Part shown: positions 22,248 to 30,704 of the stretch, piece by piece | Position numbering within the stretch: the first letter of the stretch is position 1 | Layout: every line of letters begins with the position of its first letter | NCBI GenBank assembly: GCA_903927345.1 | Contig: CAIYMO010000031.1 | Span: 87,767-151,766 of the forward strand | Direction of reading: 5' to 3' | Source: an uncultured Armatimonadota bacterium | GTDB lineage: Bacteria > Armatimonadota > Fimbriimonadia > Fimbriimonadales > Fimbriimonadaceae | Length of the DNA: 64,000 nucleotides | The notes under the pieces: generated by a model | Told to the model about the DNA's origin: nothing | The model's input: only the letters and a program-made list of their open reading frames with translations | Database searches by the model: none | Position numbers and translations under genes: made by a program

Positions 22248-22889
22248 TTAGGCAGCCAAGTTCAACCCTAGGCTTTCCCAGAGCAAATTGACCGATTCCT
22301 CGCTCGGTATAAGAAGGAAGCTTCCTTGGACGGACTCTTCTTGGTCCCAGAGCTTTGTTTCAACAAACAGGGCGACATGCTGCTCAGAGGCTTCTGCAGC
22401 AATCGATCCCAAAATGGATCCGAACGAATCAACGGCAAGAATAGGAGGATTCGCATTGGTAAGCAGTCCCGTAAACTGCGTGAACGCCGACAGGAACGAG
22501 CCGTTGATAATGTTGCCCACCTCAACAACGGAGCTCCATTCCAGTTCAGTAAGATCGTCTGGCGACTCAGGAGCAGAACCAATCAGCATCTGCCAGAGCG
22601 CTTGGCAACTAGGCCAAGCCATGCAAAAAGCCATGCGCCCATTAAAATCTCCATCAACAGCCATGTAAACGAGGGCATATGTCTCATCAATGTTGTCAAC
22701 CAACTCCTGGAAACGATCAAATGTAATTGGCCGTACTTGCGGGACTGAAATAAGGAAGTCGCGGCCACAAACTGATGCAAGTGCTCGCGCAGCGTGCCCT
22801 GTTCCTATATTTGCAATTTCATTCAACGCACTCATGCGCATCTCCTGCTGCTCAAGAGCCGCAACAATACTGATCGAGTTATCCGCCAT
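22248..22889 (-). CDS. cheC: CheC family CheY-phosphatase
   Basis: The 213-residue protein carries two phosphatase motifs, as in CheC: ALNEIANIGTGHAARAL and SVVEVGNIINGSFLSAF (each with E-x-x-N). It probably dephosphorylates CheY-P and is enhanced by CheD. It is the first gene of the chemotaxis operon and is divergent from the accB-like gene, with 69 nt between the starts. Upstream of the ATG I see TATATG at about 17 nt but no ribosome site. Confidence 0.9.
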   Translation of the reverse strand: MADNSISIVAALEQQEMRMSALNEIANIGTGHAARALASVCGRDFLISVPQVRPITFDRFQELVDNIDETYALVYMAVDGDFNGRMAFCMAWPSCQALWQMLIGSAPESPDDLTELEWSSVVEVGNIINGSFLSAFTQFTGLLTNANPPILAVDSFGSILGSIAAEASEQHVALFVETKLWDQEESVQGSFLLIPSEESVNLLWESLGLNLAA

Positions 22890-22958
22890 GGATAGGTGGT
22901 TCCATATAATTGCCAGGACTCACCACAAAAATATGGGTCTTGGTACACTGTTGGGGTT

Positions 22959-23372
22959 ATGGCCGCAATTGACTTCGACCTGGTTCGACACGCACTGGAT
23001 ATCGCCGTCCAGAGCCAGATGAACGAAGTTGAATTAGAGGTTGGCGACGCCAAGTTCTCGGCCGTCATTCACAAAAAAGCCGCACCCAAGGCAGCTCCGG
23101 CTCCGGTTAACGAGACTTCAGTCTCCTCCGAGCAAGAAGTCGCGCCAAGCTCAAAGCCGATCAAAGCTCCTTCGGTCGGCATTTTCCGAACTGCCAAGGT
23201 CCCTCTCATCGCTGGCGCTACAGTCGAGAAAGGCGACGTCGTGGGAACCATCTTTGCCCTCGGCATTTCCTCTGATATCCAATCCAATATCGCTGGCACT
23301 ATCTCCGACATCCTAGTCGAAGATGGGGACCCCGTCGAGTACGGGCAACCCGTCATGGAGGTCCTCATTTGA
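22959..23372 (+). CDS. accB: AccB-like biotinyl/lipoyl domain protein lacking the biotinylated lysine
   Basis: The 137-residue protein has the BCCP layout: a helical N-terminus (IDFDLVRHALDIAVQSQMNEVELEVGD), an Ala/Pro-rich linker and a C-terminal barrel (IKAPSVGIFRTAK ... VEKGDVVGTIF ... IAGTISDILVEDGDPVEYGQPV). In the hairpin where BCCP has E-A-M-K-M, this protein reads F-A-L-G-I, so Gly102 (codon 23262-23264) replaces the biotin-carrying Lys. It cannot be biotinylated in the usual way. Adjacent accC suggests it still joins an acetyl-CoA carboxylase complex, perhaps like plant BADC proteins. The ATG at 22959 (not the frame start at 22896) follows TACACT by 9 nt. Confidence 0.85.
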   Translation: MAAIDFDLVRHALDIAVQSQMNEVELEVGDAKFSAVIHKKAAPKAAPAPVNETSVSSEQEVAPSSKPIKAPSVGIFRTAKVPLIAGATVEKGDVVGTIFALGISSDIQSNIAGTISDILVEDGDPVEYGQPVMEVLI

Positions 23373-23731
23373 GGCGTGGACAAACCCTCGTAGCAACCCT
23401 CGCCGTACTTGCAATCATCGCAATCCTCGCCGTGGTGATGCTCAAAGGCACCGGTGGTGCGGAACCCAAAGCAAAAGCTGATGGGCGTGGTGTTACTGTT
23501 CTCGGCAACGCAATGGCAACCGCAAACGACTCCGCCTGCCAAAGCAACCTGAGCCAATTTCGCCAACTGATCCAAGTTCAGAAATCAACAGATGAGGAGT
23601 TCAAACCGACGACTCCCTCCGACGTTCCCGGTGCCGCTGGAGTCAGCAAATGCCCGGTCGGAAAGGAGCTCTACGTCATCGATGAAAACGGCCTCGCCCA
23701 TTGCCCCCATTTAGGACACGAAAAATACTGA
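23369..23731 (+). CDS. Small pilin-like membrane protein between accB and accC
   Basis: A 120-residue protein whose N-terminus (RRGQTLVATLAVLAIIAILAVVML) resembles a type IV pilin signal (G/QTLVA) but has Ala where pilins usually have Glu at +5. The C-terminal end, CPVGKELYVIDENGLAHCPHLGHEKY, with two Cys and a CPHLGH motif, resembles the tail of some bacterial pseudopilins and could bind a metal. The start is TTG overlapping the accB stop (TTGA), and its stop overlaps the accC start (TGATG). Function unknown; its conserved-looking placement in an acc operon is unexplained. Confidence 0.7.
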   Translation: MRRGQTLVATLAVLAIIAILAVVMLKGTGGAEPKAKADGRGVTVLGNAMATANDSACQSNLSQFRQLIQVQKSTDEEFKPTTPSDVPGAAGVSKCPVGKELYVIDENGLAHCPHLGHEKY

Positions 23732-25086
23732 TGCTTACAAAGGTTCTTATCGCCAACCGTGGAGAGATTGCATGTCGCGCAATCCGTGCCTGCCGTGAAC
23801 TCGGCATAAAGAGCGTCGCGATTTACAGCGAGGCTGACCGCGAAAGCCTTCACGTTAAGCTCGCCGACGAAGCAATTTGCGTCGGCGCTGGCACCAACGC
23901 AGACTCCTATCTCAATCTCGCGAATGTGCTCATGGCAACCCAAATCAGCGGAGCTGAAGCTGTTCATCCCGGATACGGTTACTTCTCCGAGCGAGCCAAC
24001 TTCGCCGTTGCCCTCGAGTCGCTAGGCGTCAAGTTCATCGGCCCTCCAACCGGCGCAATCGAAGCCATGGGTGACAAGGCAAGCGCTAAAAAAGCCGCCG
24101 TCGCCGCAGATTGTCCCGTCGTCCCAGGTTCCGACGGCCCTGTCGCCACCGACGCAGAAGCAATTCAAGTCGCCGAAGAAATCGGCTACCCCGTCCTCCT
24201 CAAAGCCGTCGCCGGCGGTGGTGGTCGCGGAATCCGCCGAGTCAACAACTCCGAAGAGCTCAGCGGCCTCTGGAAAATGGCAACTGCCGAAGCGCAAGCA
24301 TCGTTCGGTTCCGGAGAGATGCTGGTCGAAAAGTTTGTCATCAATCCTCGCCACGTCGAAATCCAAGTCTTCGGAGACACCTTCGGAAACATGGTCTATC
24401 TCGGCGAGCGTGAGTGTTCAATTCAAAACCTCCGCCACCAAAAGCTGGTCGAAGAAGCACCTTATGCCGACCTCCCCGCCGAAGTCCGAAAGAAGATGGG
24501 CGAGGCCGCGGTCCGCGTGGCGTCCAGCGTCGGCTACCAAAACGCCGGCACTGTGGAATTCCTCGTCGACACCGAATTCAACTTCTACTTCCTCGAAATG
24601 AACACGCGACTCCAGGTCGAGCACCCAGTCACGGAAGAAATCACGGGCATAGATCTCATGCAACTTATGCTTCGCACGACGAGCGGCGAAAAGCTACCGT
24701 TCACCCAGGAAGACATCACGCTCAAGGGACACGCGATAGAGGCTAGAATCACCGCCCAAGACCCTGACAACGACTTCTCGCCGTCAACCGGAAAGATCAC
24801 CGGATGGCGCGCTCCAATGGGCCGAGGAGTTCGCATGGAATCCCATTGCTACGCAGGTCTGACCGTCACCCCGTTCTACGATCCGCTTCTTGCCAAACTG
24901 ATCGTGCGTGGCGAAACCCGGGCCGAAGCCGTCTCCAAGCTACAAGCCGCCCTCCACGAGTTCGAAGTCGAAGGAATCGCTACCAACATTCCATTCCTTC
25001 GCCGACTCGCCGCAACGCCGTCCTATGTGGAAGGTAACTTCGACACGGGCTTCATTCCGAAGTTCCTCGATGGTGAGGCTGTTTGA
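23731..25086 (+). CDS. accC: Acetyl-CoA carboxylase biotin carboxylase subunit
   Basis: A 451-residue biotin carboxylase: start MLTKVLIANRGEIACRAIRACRELG, then VHPGYGYFSERANFA, ATP-grasp glycine loop KAVAGGGGRGIRRV, HVEIQVFGD, ECSIQNLRHQKLVEEAP and the FLEMNTRLQVEHPVTE catalytic block. It carboxylates biotin on BCCP in the first step of fatty acid synthesis. The true start is the ATG at 23731, overlapping the preceding stop. Confidence 0.97.
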   Translation: MLTKVLIANRGEIACRAIRACRELGIKSVAIYSEADRESLHVKLADEAICVGAGTNADSYLNLANVLMATQISGAEAVHPGYGYFSERANFAVALESLGVKFIGPPTGAIEAMGDKASAKKAAVAADCPVVPGSDGPVATDAEAIQVAEEIGYPVLLKAVAGGGGRGIRRVNNSEELSGLWKMATAEAQASFGSGEMLVEKFVINPRHVEIQVFGDTFGNMVYLGERECSIQNLRHQKLVEEAPYADLPAEVRKKMGEAAVRVASSVGYQNAGTVEFLVDTEFNFYFLEMNTRLQVEHPVTEEITGIDLMQLMLRTTSGEKLPFTQEDITLKGHAIEARITAQDPDNDFSPSTGKITGWRAPMGRGVRMESHCYAGLTVTPFYDPLLAKLIVRGETRAEAVSKLQAALHEFEVEGIATNIPFLRRLAATPSYVEGNFDTGFIPKFLDGEAV

Positions 25087-25709
25087 GCACTCCCTTCGGC
25101 TTTCGACGGGTTGCCCGAGAGTGCGCTCTGCGCGCAATCTACACCTGTGAACTTTCACAAGTTGGACTCGACGAAGCACTCGAACTAACGTTCGATGCCT
25201 TCCACGACGACGAACAACTTGAAGACCTCACCAAAGGCGTGGAGTACCCCGACGCAACCCTCGACCTTGTATTCCGCTTTGCCCGAGCTCTTGCCAACGG
25301 CACTTGGAAAGGCCGAGTCGCCCTCGACCGAGCAATCTCCGCAGCTATCCCTGATTACGACTTCAACCGGCTTGCCGCCATCGACCGCAACGTCATGCGT
25401 CTTGCCTTGTACGAGCTTAACGAATACCTCTATATTCCGCCTGCGGTCACCATCAATGAAGCCGTCGAGATGGCGAAGAAGTACAGCACCGCCGAGAGCG
25501 GAAAGTTTGTCAATGGAGTTCTCGGAACCCTGGTCACAAAGACACCCAAAGCCAACTACGATCCCAAGACTGCGCCGAGCGATCCAGACCTTGGTGAAGC
25601 TGAGCGGATCTTCCGAGCTCCCAAAATCGAACTCGAAGAGGAAACGATCGATGCGGACTCTGAACAAGGGAAAATCGTTAACCGATTTGGCTGGACAATT
25701 AAGCAGTAG
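25083..25709 (+). CDS. nusB: Transcription antitermination factor NusB with C-terminal extension
   Basis: The 208-residue protein matches NusB: RRVARECALRAIYTCELSQ at the N-terminus, AAIDRNVMRLALYELNEY and PPAVTINEAVEMAKKYSTAESGKFVNGVLG at the C-terminal core. NusB works with NusE and boxA RNA in rRNA antitermination. About 50 residues (from NYDPKTAPSDPD) extend past the usual end and are acidic. The start is TTG overlapping the accC stop as TTGA. accB-accC-nusB linkage is common in bacteria. Confidence 0.92.
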   Translation: MSTPFGFRRVARECALRAIYTCELSQVGLDEALELTFDAFHDDEQLEDLTKGVEYPDATLDLVFRFARALANGTWKGRVALDRAISAAIPDYDFNRLAAIDRNVMRLALYELNEYLYIPPAVTINEAVEMAKKYSTAESGKFVNGVLGTLVTKTPKANYDPKTAPSDPDLGEAERIFRAPKIELEEETIDADSEQGKIVNRFGWTIKQ

Positions 25710-25810
25710 GCACTACGCCCAAACGCACGCTACGTTCACTGATGTGGAAAAGTCGCGCTGACTTTGCGCGTCCTCAAGCTGTACTATACGCTTAAGAAAT
25801 TCCTATTTCG

Positions 25811-28453
25811 GTGATAAAAATGCGTGTAAAGGCACTAATTGCCCCCCTAATCTTGCTGGCGGTTCCAGCTTTTGGTTCCGCTGCCGGCTTCTACTTTGGC
25901 AAGAAATACGTCGAGTTTGGACCTCAACTCAATGCAATCCGTGTAAAAGCCGACCGTTCGCAAGTGCCCTACCTCGCTACAAAAGGCTTCGATGCTGGAA
26001 CCCAAGTGGACGGCATCATGTACTACCGAAGCTCCAGTGAGACCCTGTCCGCCAAAATGTCCAAGGCAATGCGAACCCCAGGAATTCAGTTCGCTGCCCC
26101 AGTTTGGAAGTCGCCCGATTTCGGTGAGATCACCCTCAATGGCTCCGCTTTCGTCAAGTTCAAGCCAGAGCTCTCAGCGCAACAAATCAGCAACATTGTC
26201 TCGTCAATCCCCCAGCTCAAACTAACGACCCGAAAGATTGATGCTGTCCGACAGCTCACCATTATTGATTCAAACACGTCCGATGGCGTGGAGTTTCTCG
26301 ATGCCGTTAACCGCCTCGCTCAGTCCGATGCCGTAGAGTTTGCCGAGCCTGACCTGGTGATGACTGCCAAGCAACACCTCGTTCCTAACGATCCGCTCTT
26401 CACCACCCAGTGGCATCTCCGCAACACTGGTCAGTTCAGCGGAGGACTCAGTGGCTTCGACGTCCAACCGGTTAACGCGTGGGATTGGTTGCTCGGAAAC
26501 AGCGCTGTAAAGATCGGAATCTTCGATGACGGTGTTCAATCAAATCACCCCGACCTCAACGTCGTGGCCGGACAAACCTTCTCCGGTGAACCACAAAACG
26601 GAGGCGGTCCACAAACTGCGAACGACAACCACGGAACCAGCGTTGCCGGTTGCGCCGCAGCCATCACCAATAACAACCTCGGAGTTGCTGGCGTTGCTGG
26701 CGGTTGCGGAATTATCGCCGTTGATTTCGGAACCGACGCCGGCGGTGGTTCGTTCACCTTCTCAATTTCAAACTTCACCACGAGCCTCACATGGGCACGA
26801 GGTCAGGGCATGCGAGTCATGAACATGAGCTTGGGTGGAATGTCCCCGAACTCGACCATGAACACTGCCTTTGCCAACGCCCGTGCGGATGGAGTTGTCA
26901 TTCTCGCCTCAACCGGAAACGAATCCGCAACCTCCATCAGCTTCCCTGCAAGTGGAACCGGAGTCCTCGCAATCGGTGCAACCAACCTCAACGGATCCCT
27001 TGCCAGCTTCTCCAACACCGGCACCGGAATCGACTTCGTTGCTCCCGGTGTCAACTGCCGATCAACCGACCGAACCGGTGCCGATGGCTACAACACCGCC
27101 GCCAACTCCACAGGAGACTACACATACTTCAGCGGCACCTCCGCTTCCTGTCCGGTCGCTTCCGGAGTTGTGGCCCTAATTCTTGCTAAGAACCCAGCGC
27201 TCTCGCCCAGCATGGTCGAGGGGCTCCTGAGGCGATCAGTCCGAGACATGGGCACTGCTGGCTATGACACCACCTACGGATGGGGTCAAGTCCAGGTCGA
27301 TGGTGCGATGCGACGAGGCTTCCAAACCATGGGCGTCTCGAGTGGCCTCACCGCAAACGGGCGATTCCAACAGAACGCTCCTCTAAGCTCAATCATCACC
27401 AAAAACGCAGGCAATAACTACATCGTTTACCTGTTCAACTCGTCAGGCTCGGCCTACGCCGGTGCCAACTGGCTGATGGCGTCCAACTCAACGTTACAAG
27501 ACGTCGTCGACGCCAACTCTGATGGTGTTGGCGACTTCTACTTCAACAACGGAACAACCACAAAGAGCTACACGAACTGGGTGGTCAATAGCGGCGCGAC
27601 CGCCATCACCTCGGGCAACTGGATCTACGACAGCGGTCTCACCTACATGAGCACCTACTTGGTGGACATGAATCAAACCGGTACCGCCGATTACGTCACC
27701 CAGAGCTCCGACGGAACTCTCCGAATCGTTCTCACCGGCGCAAATGGAACCATCCTTGGTAGCCACCGATGGATTGCCGGTCTCGGAGCGAACGAACTCC
27801 GATTCGCATGCGACCTAGATTCCGACGGTAAGCCAGAAGTCATCACCGAAAACACCTCAACCGGTGCCATCGGTGTAGTCAAGCTCAACTCCACCGCAAC
27901 CGCCTACTCCGGATTCGCAATCCTGAAAACTGGCGTTCGAGTCCTCGGTGCAGGAGACTTCAACGGTGACGGAAAGAACGACCTCGTCTTTTACAACACC
28001 ACCACCAAAGCAATCAGCGTGGGCTACGTCAGCTCAGCAACCGCCCTCTCCTCCGAAGTCAGCTTCGGCGCAACGGGCGGCTTCTCAAGCAGCGGTGCTC
28101 TTCCTGCCGTCTCAACGGCGGACCTGAACGCTGATGGCCGAGCCGACCTCCTCGTTCGCAACGTCACCAACCAGACGTTCTATTCGATCATCACCAGTTC
28201 GTCGACCACCGGCCCTGCTGGTGGCATCAACTGGATCTTCCAGCCCGCTAACGCCGATGCAAACTTCGAGTACGTTGGCGACATGGACGGCGACAACCGA
28301 GCCGACATCCTCACCTATCTGAGTGGGTCAGCGGACAAAACCGTGATGAAGGTCAACCTGAACTCCGGGGGAACCGCCTATAGCTCCGCAACCTGGCTCC
28401 TGGGTAACGGAATGACGGACGTCCCAATCCGGAACTTTAACATCGGCTACTAA
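25811..28453 (+). CDS. Secreted subtilisin-like serine protease with FG-GAP/VCBS-like repeats
   Basis: An 880-residue protein. A signal peptide (VKALIAPLILLAVPAFGSA) precedes an N-terminal propeptide of the fervidolysin type (FKPELSAQQISNIVSSIPQL, AVEFAEPDLVMTAK). In the S8 domain the catalytic Asp is in KIGIFDDGVQSNHPDL, His in NDNHGTSVAG and Ser in YFSGTSASCPVASG. From about residue 520 a propeller of Asp-rich repeats follows (DANSDGVGDFYF, DLDSDGKPEVIT, DFNGDGKNDLVF, DLNADGRADLLV, DMDGDNRADIL), resembling calcium-binding FG-GAP repeats. The start may be GTG 25811 or ATG 25820. A TATACG hexamer lies about 20 nt upstream. Confidence 0.92.
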   Translation: MIKMRVKALIAPLILLAVPAFGSAAGFYFGKKYVEFGPQLNAIRVKADRSQVPYLATKGFDAGTQVDGIMYYRSSSETLSAKMSKAMRTPGIQFAAPVWKSPDFGEITLNGSAFVKFKPELSAQQISNIVSSIPQLKLTTRKIDAVRQLTIIDSNTSDGVEFLDAVNRLAQSDAVEFAEPDLVMTAKQHLVPNDPLFTTQWHLRNTGQFSGGLSGFDVQPVNAWDWLLGNSAVKIGIFDDGVQSNHPDLNVVAGQTFSGEPQNGGGPQTANDNHGTSVAGCAAAITNNNLGVAGVAGGCGIIAVDFGTDAGGGSFTFSISNFTTSLTWARGQGMRVMNMSLGGMSPNSTMNTAFANARADGVVILASTGNESATSISFPASGTGVLAIGATNLNGSLASFSNTGTGIDFVAPGVNCRSTDRTGADGYNTAANSTGDYTYFSGTSASCPVASGVVALILAKNPALSPSMVEGLLRRSVRDMGTAGYDTTYGWGQVQVDGAMRRGFQTMGVSSGLTANGRFQQNAPLSSIITKNAGNNYIVYLFNSSGSAYAGANWLMASNSTLQDVVDANSDGVGDFYFNNGTTTKSYTNWVVNSGATAITSGNWIYDSGLTYMSTYLVDMNQTGTADYVTQSSDGTLRIVLTGANGTILGSHRWIAGLGANELRFACDLDSDGKPEVITENTSTGAIGVVKLNSTATAYSGFAILKTGVRVLGAGDFNGDGKNDLVFYNTTTKAISVGYVSSATALSSEVSFGATGGFSSSGALPAVSTADLNADGRADLLVRNVTNQTFYSIITSSSTTGPAGGINWIFQPANADANFEYVGDMDGDNRADILTYLSGSADKTVMKVNLNSGGTAYSSATWLLGNGMTDVPIRNFNIGY

Positions 28454-28462
28454 GTGATGTGT

Positions 28463-28491
28463 GGGGTTTCACAGTAAACTTGTGAAACCCC
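28463..28491. promoter_or_regulatory. Perfect palindrome with a -10-like element in its loop, abutting folD
   Basis: GGGGTTTCACA and TGTGAAACCCC form an 11-bp perfect inverted repeat around the 7-nt loop GTAAACT. The right arm ends at the base before the folD ATG. The loop contains TAAACT, the commonest -10-like hexamer in this window. It could terminate the subtilase transcript (no T-run follows), or be an operator/5' hairpin for folD. Confidence 0.6.
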
Positions 28492-29343
28492 ATGGCAACC
28501 ATTCTCGACGGCCTCGCCCTCTCAAAAATCGTTCGCGCCGAACTCGCAGAGCGAGTGGCCGCCCTGAAGGCAAAAGGAATAACGCCCCGCCTGGACGTCG
28601 TCGTTGCCGCTCAAGACCCCGCCTCGGTCGCCTACGTCAACATGAAAAAGAAGTGGGCCGCCGCCGCCGGAATGATCGGCGAACAGTTCGAGATCGACGA
28701 TAACACGACTCAGCAAGAGCTTATCGACATCATCGGCCAGCTAAACGCCAACCCCGAAGTCCACGGCGTTCTGCTCCAACACCCGCTTCCCAAACACCTC
28801 GACGAAAATGCCGCCTTGCTCGCTCTCGGAGCCGAGAAAGACGCAGACGGAATCACGCCCGCCTCTCTCGGTCGCCTCACCGCCGGCCTCGACGGCTTCC
28901 GGTGCGCCACCCCGCTCGGTATCACCAAAATCCTCGACCACTACAACATCGACGTCACCGGAAAGCGCGCACTTGTGATCGGGCGCAGCCACATCCTCGG
29001 CAAGCCCATGGCGCTGATGTTGCTCGAAAGAAACGCCACCGTCACTATCGCCCACAGCAAAACCCTCGACCTCGCCGACCGTTGCCGCGAAGCCGACATC
29101 CTCGTCGCCGCAGTAGGGCGCGCCGAGATGGTCAAAGGCGATTGGATCAAGCCTGGAGCCACTGTCATTGATGCCGGATACAACAAAGTTGAAGGCCGAA
29201 AAGGCGATGTTGGGGACGTTCACTTCGAATCTGCTGTTGAAGTAGCCGGAGCGATCACTCCAGTTCCCGGCGGAGTCGGGCCAATGACGGTCGCCAGTCT
29301 ATTGAGCAATGCAGTTACAGCGGCGGAAAAATCGGTTTCGTAA
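28492..29343 (+). CDS. folD: Bifunctional methylenetetrahydrofolate dehydrogenase/cyclohydrolase FolD
   Basis: A 283-residue FolD protein. It has LDVVVAAQDPASVAYVNMKKK with the catalytic Tyr/Lys region, VHGVLLQHPLPKHLDE, the NADP-binding motif VIGRSHILGKPMALMLLERNATVTIAHSKT, and the C-terminal PVPGGVGPMTVASLLSNAV. It interconverts one-carbon tetrahydrofolate forms in the cytosol. The HILGKP variant replaces the usual VVGKP. The start codon immediately follows the palindrome. Confidence 0.97.
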   Translation: MATILDGLALSKIVRAELAERVAALKAKGITPRLDVVVAAQDPASVAYVNMKKKWAAAAGMIGEQFEIDDNTTQQELIDIIGQLNANPEVHGVLLQHPLPKHLDENAALLALGAEKDADGITPASLGRLTAGLDGFRCATPLGITKILDHYNIDVTGKRALVIGRSHILGKPMALMLLERNATVTIAHSKTLDLADRCREADILVAAVGRAEMVKGDWIKPGATVIDAGYNKVEGRKGDVGDVHFESAVEVAGAITPVPGGVGPMTVASLLSNAVTAAEKSVS

Positions 29344-30157
29344 AGTGATTCTCTGGCTCTCCCTCGGGGTTGGACTCTACTTCGGCATGTGCTACAAGCT
29401 TGCCGACGGGCTCATCCACATGCCCCGATCCAAGCCCGATAAGCCCGCCGAATACGCAACTTGGCAACCCGTCGAAGGCGTCAACGCCTGGGTCACCCCG
29501 TCGGTCGCAGACGGCAAACGAGAAACCGTCTTCGTCCTCTGCCACGGCCTCGGCGGAGATCGTGGCTACTACGCCAACACCGGTCTTGAGCTCCAAAGGC
29601 GCGGCTACCAGGTCGTCATCCTCCCCATGACCGGCCAAGACGACAACCCCTCCGAAACCGTCGGTTTCGGTCCCGCTGAGTCCGAACTCATCCGCAAAAC
29701 CGTCCGCGCTCTCAAAGCCAAACAGACCATCCTCGTTGGGTGCTCCTTAGGCGGTGCCGCCGTCTGGCTCGCCTCAGACGAACCGGGCGTAAGCGCGGTC
29801 GTAAGCGACTCCGCCTTCACCCGGCTCGACGACGCCTGCAACGCCTGGCTCAAAAAGGATCTCCCTGGCGGCAACATCGTCCTCCGTCCTGTAATCTGGT
29901 TCGGCACTGGCAAAGTCGGCGTCAAACCCAGCGAAGTAAACCCGGTTGAAGTCGCCCGCAAATGGCCGACTTCCCGACCTGCACTCGTCATCCACGGCGA
30001 AAAGGACCGACTCTTCAGTGTCGCCAACGCCGACGAACTTGCAAAAGCCTCGGGAGCAAACCTCTGGATCGTCCCCGACGCCGGCCACGCTCAACCTGTC
30101 GACGACCCAACCTATGTCGACTGCCTAGAGAAACTCGCCCTTAAGACGAAAAGCTAA
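29309..30157 (+). CDS. Membrane-anchored alpha/beta hydrolase
   Basis: The protein (282 residues) has a basic N-terminus (RRKNRFRK) and one membrane anchor (VILWLSLGVGLYFGMCY). An alpha/beta hydrolase domain follows: VFVLCHGLGGDRGYY (oxyanion HG), nucleophile Ser in LVGCSLGGAAV, Asp in IHGEKDRLFSV and His in DAGHAQPV. Substrate unknown; likely esterase or acyl hydrolase. The ATG at 29309 overlaps folD by 35 nt. A GTG at 29345, just after the folD stop, is an alternative start that would drop the basic stretch. The end overlaps lemA convergently by 17 nt. Confidence 0.8.
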   Translation: MQLQRRKNRFRKVILWLSLGVGLYFGMCYKLADGLIHMPRSKPDKPAEYATWQPVEGVNAWVTPSVADGKRETVFVLCHGLGGDRGYYANTGLELQRRGYQVVILPMTGQDDNPSETVGFGPAESELIRKTVRALKAKQTILVGCSLGGAAVWLASDEPGVSAVVSDSAFTRLDDACNAWLKKDLPGGNIVLRPVIWFGTGKVGVKPSEVNPVEVARKWPTSRPALVIHGEKDRLFSVANADELAKASGANLWIVPDAGHAQPVDDPTYVDCLEKLALKTKS

Positions 30158-30704
30158 CCGTTACCGGACGTCGCGCCACCGGATCATCGATCTCAAAGAA
30201 CGGCTTGTCCTTCCGTCCACCGGCAAACACCGAGCCCGGAAACATCGCAATTGCAGTGTTAAACTCGCGAACGTTGTTGTTATAAATCCGCCGAGCCGCC
30301 GCCACCCGATCCTCGGTGTCAACGAGTTCGCGCTGAAGCTCAGTAAAAGCCGCCGAAGCCTTCAGTTCCGGATAAGCCTCAGCCCGTGCAAAAAGGTTCG
30401 CCAGAGCAGGGGCAAGCTGCTTCTCTACATCCATCGACTGACCAACGGATCGCGACTGAACTCCCTGCTCACGCAGTTTAGAAATCTGCTCAAGAACGGT
30501 TCGCTCGTGGTCCATGTATCCCTTCACTGTCGATACCAGGTTCGGAATCAGGTCATATCGACGTCGCAGAACAATATCGATCCCCGACCAAGACTCCTCG
30601 CACACCTTATCAAGCTGAACAAACATGTTCATAAACTTGACCGGGACAACAATCGCGATTAGAGCAAAAACGACGACAAGAGCGATGATGATAGGAAGAG
30701 TCAT
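30141..30704 (-). CDS. lemA: LemA family protein
   Basis: A 187-residue LemA protein. It has an N-terminal membrane helix (IIIALVVVFALIAIVVPV), then NMFVQLDKVCEESWSGIDIVLRRRYDLIPNLVSTVKGY, KASAAFTELQRELVDTEDRVAAARRIYNNNVREFNTAIAMFPG. This helical family is anchored to the membrane with unknown biochemical role. The ATG overlaps the stop of the upstream gene as ATGA, so its translation is probably coupled to that gene. Confidence 0.93.
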   Translation of the reverse strand: MTLPIIIALVVVFALIAIVVPVKFMNMFVQLDKVCEESWSGIDIVLRRRYDLIPNLVSTVKGYMDHERTVLEQISKLREQGVQSRSVGQSMDVEKQLAPALANLFARAEAYPELKASAAFTELQRELVDTEDRVAAARRIYNNNVREFNTAIAMFPGSVFAGGRKDKPFFEIDDPVARRPVTVSFSS

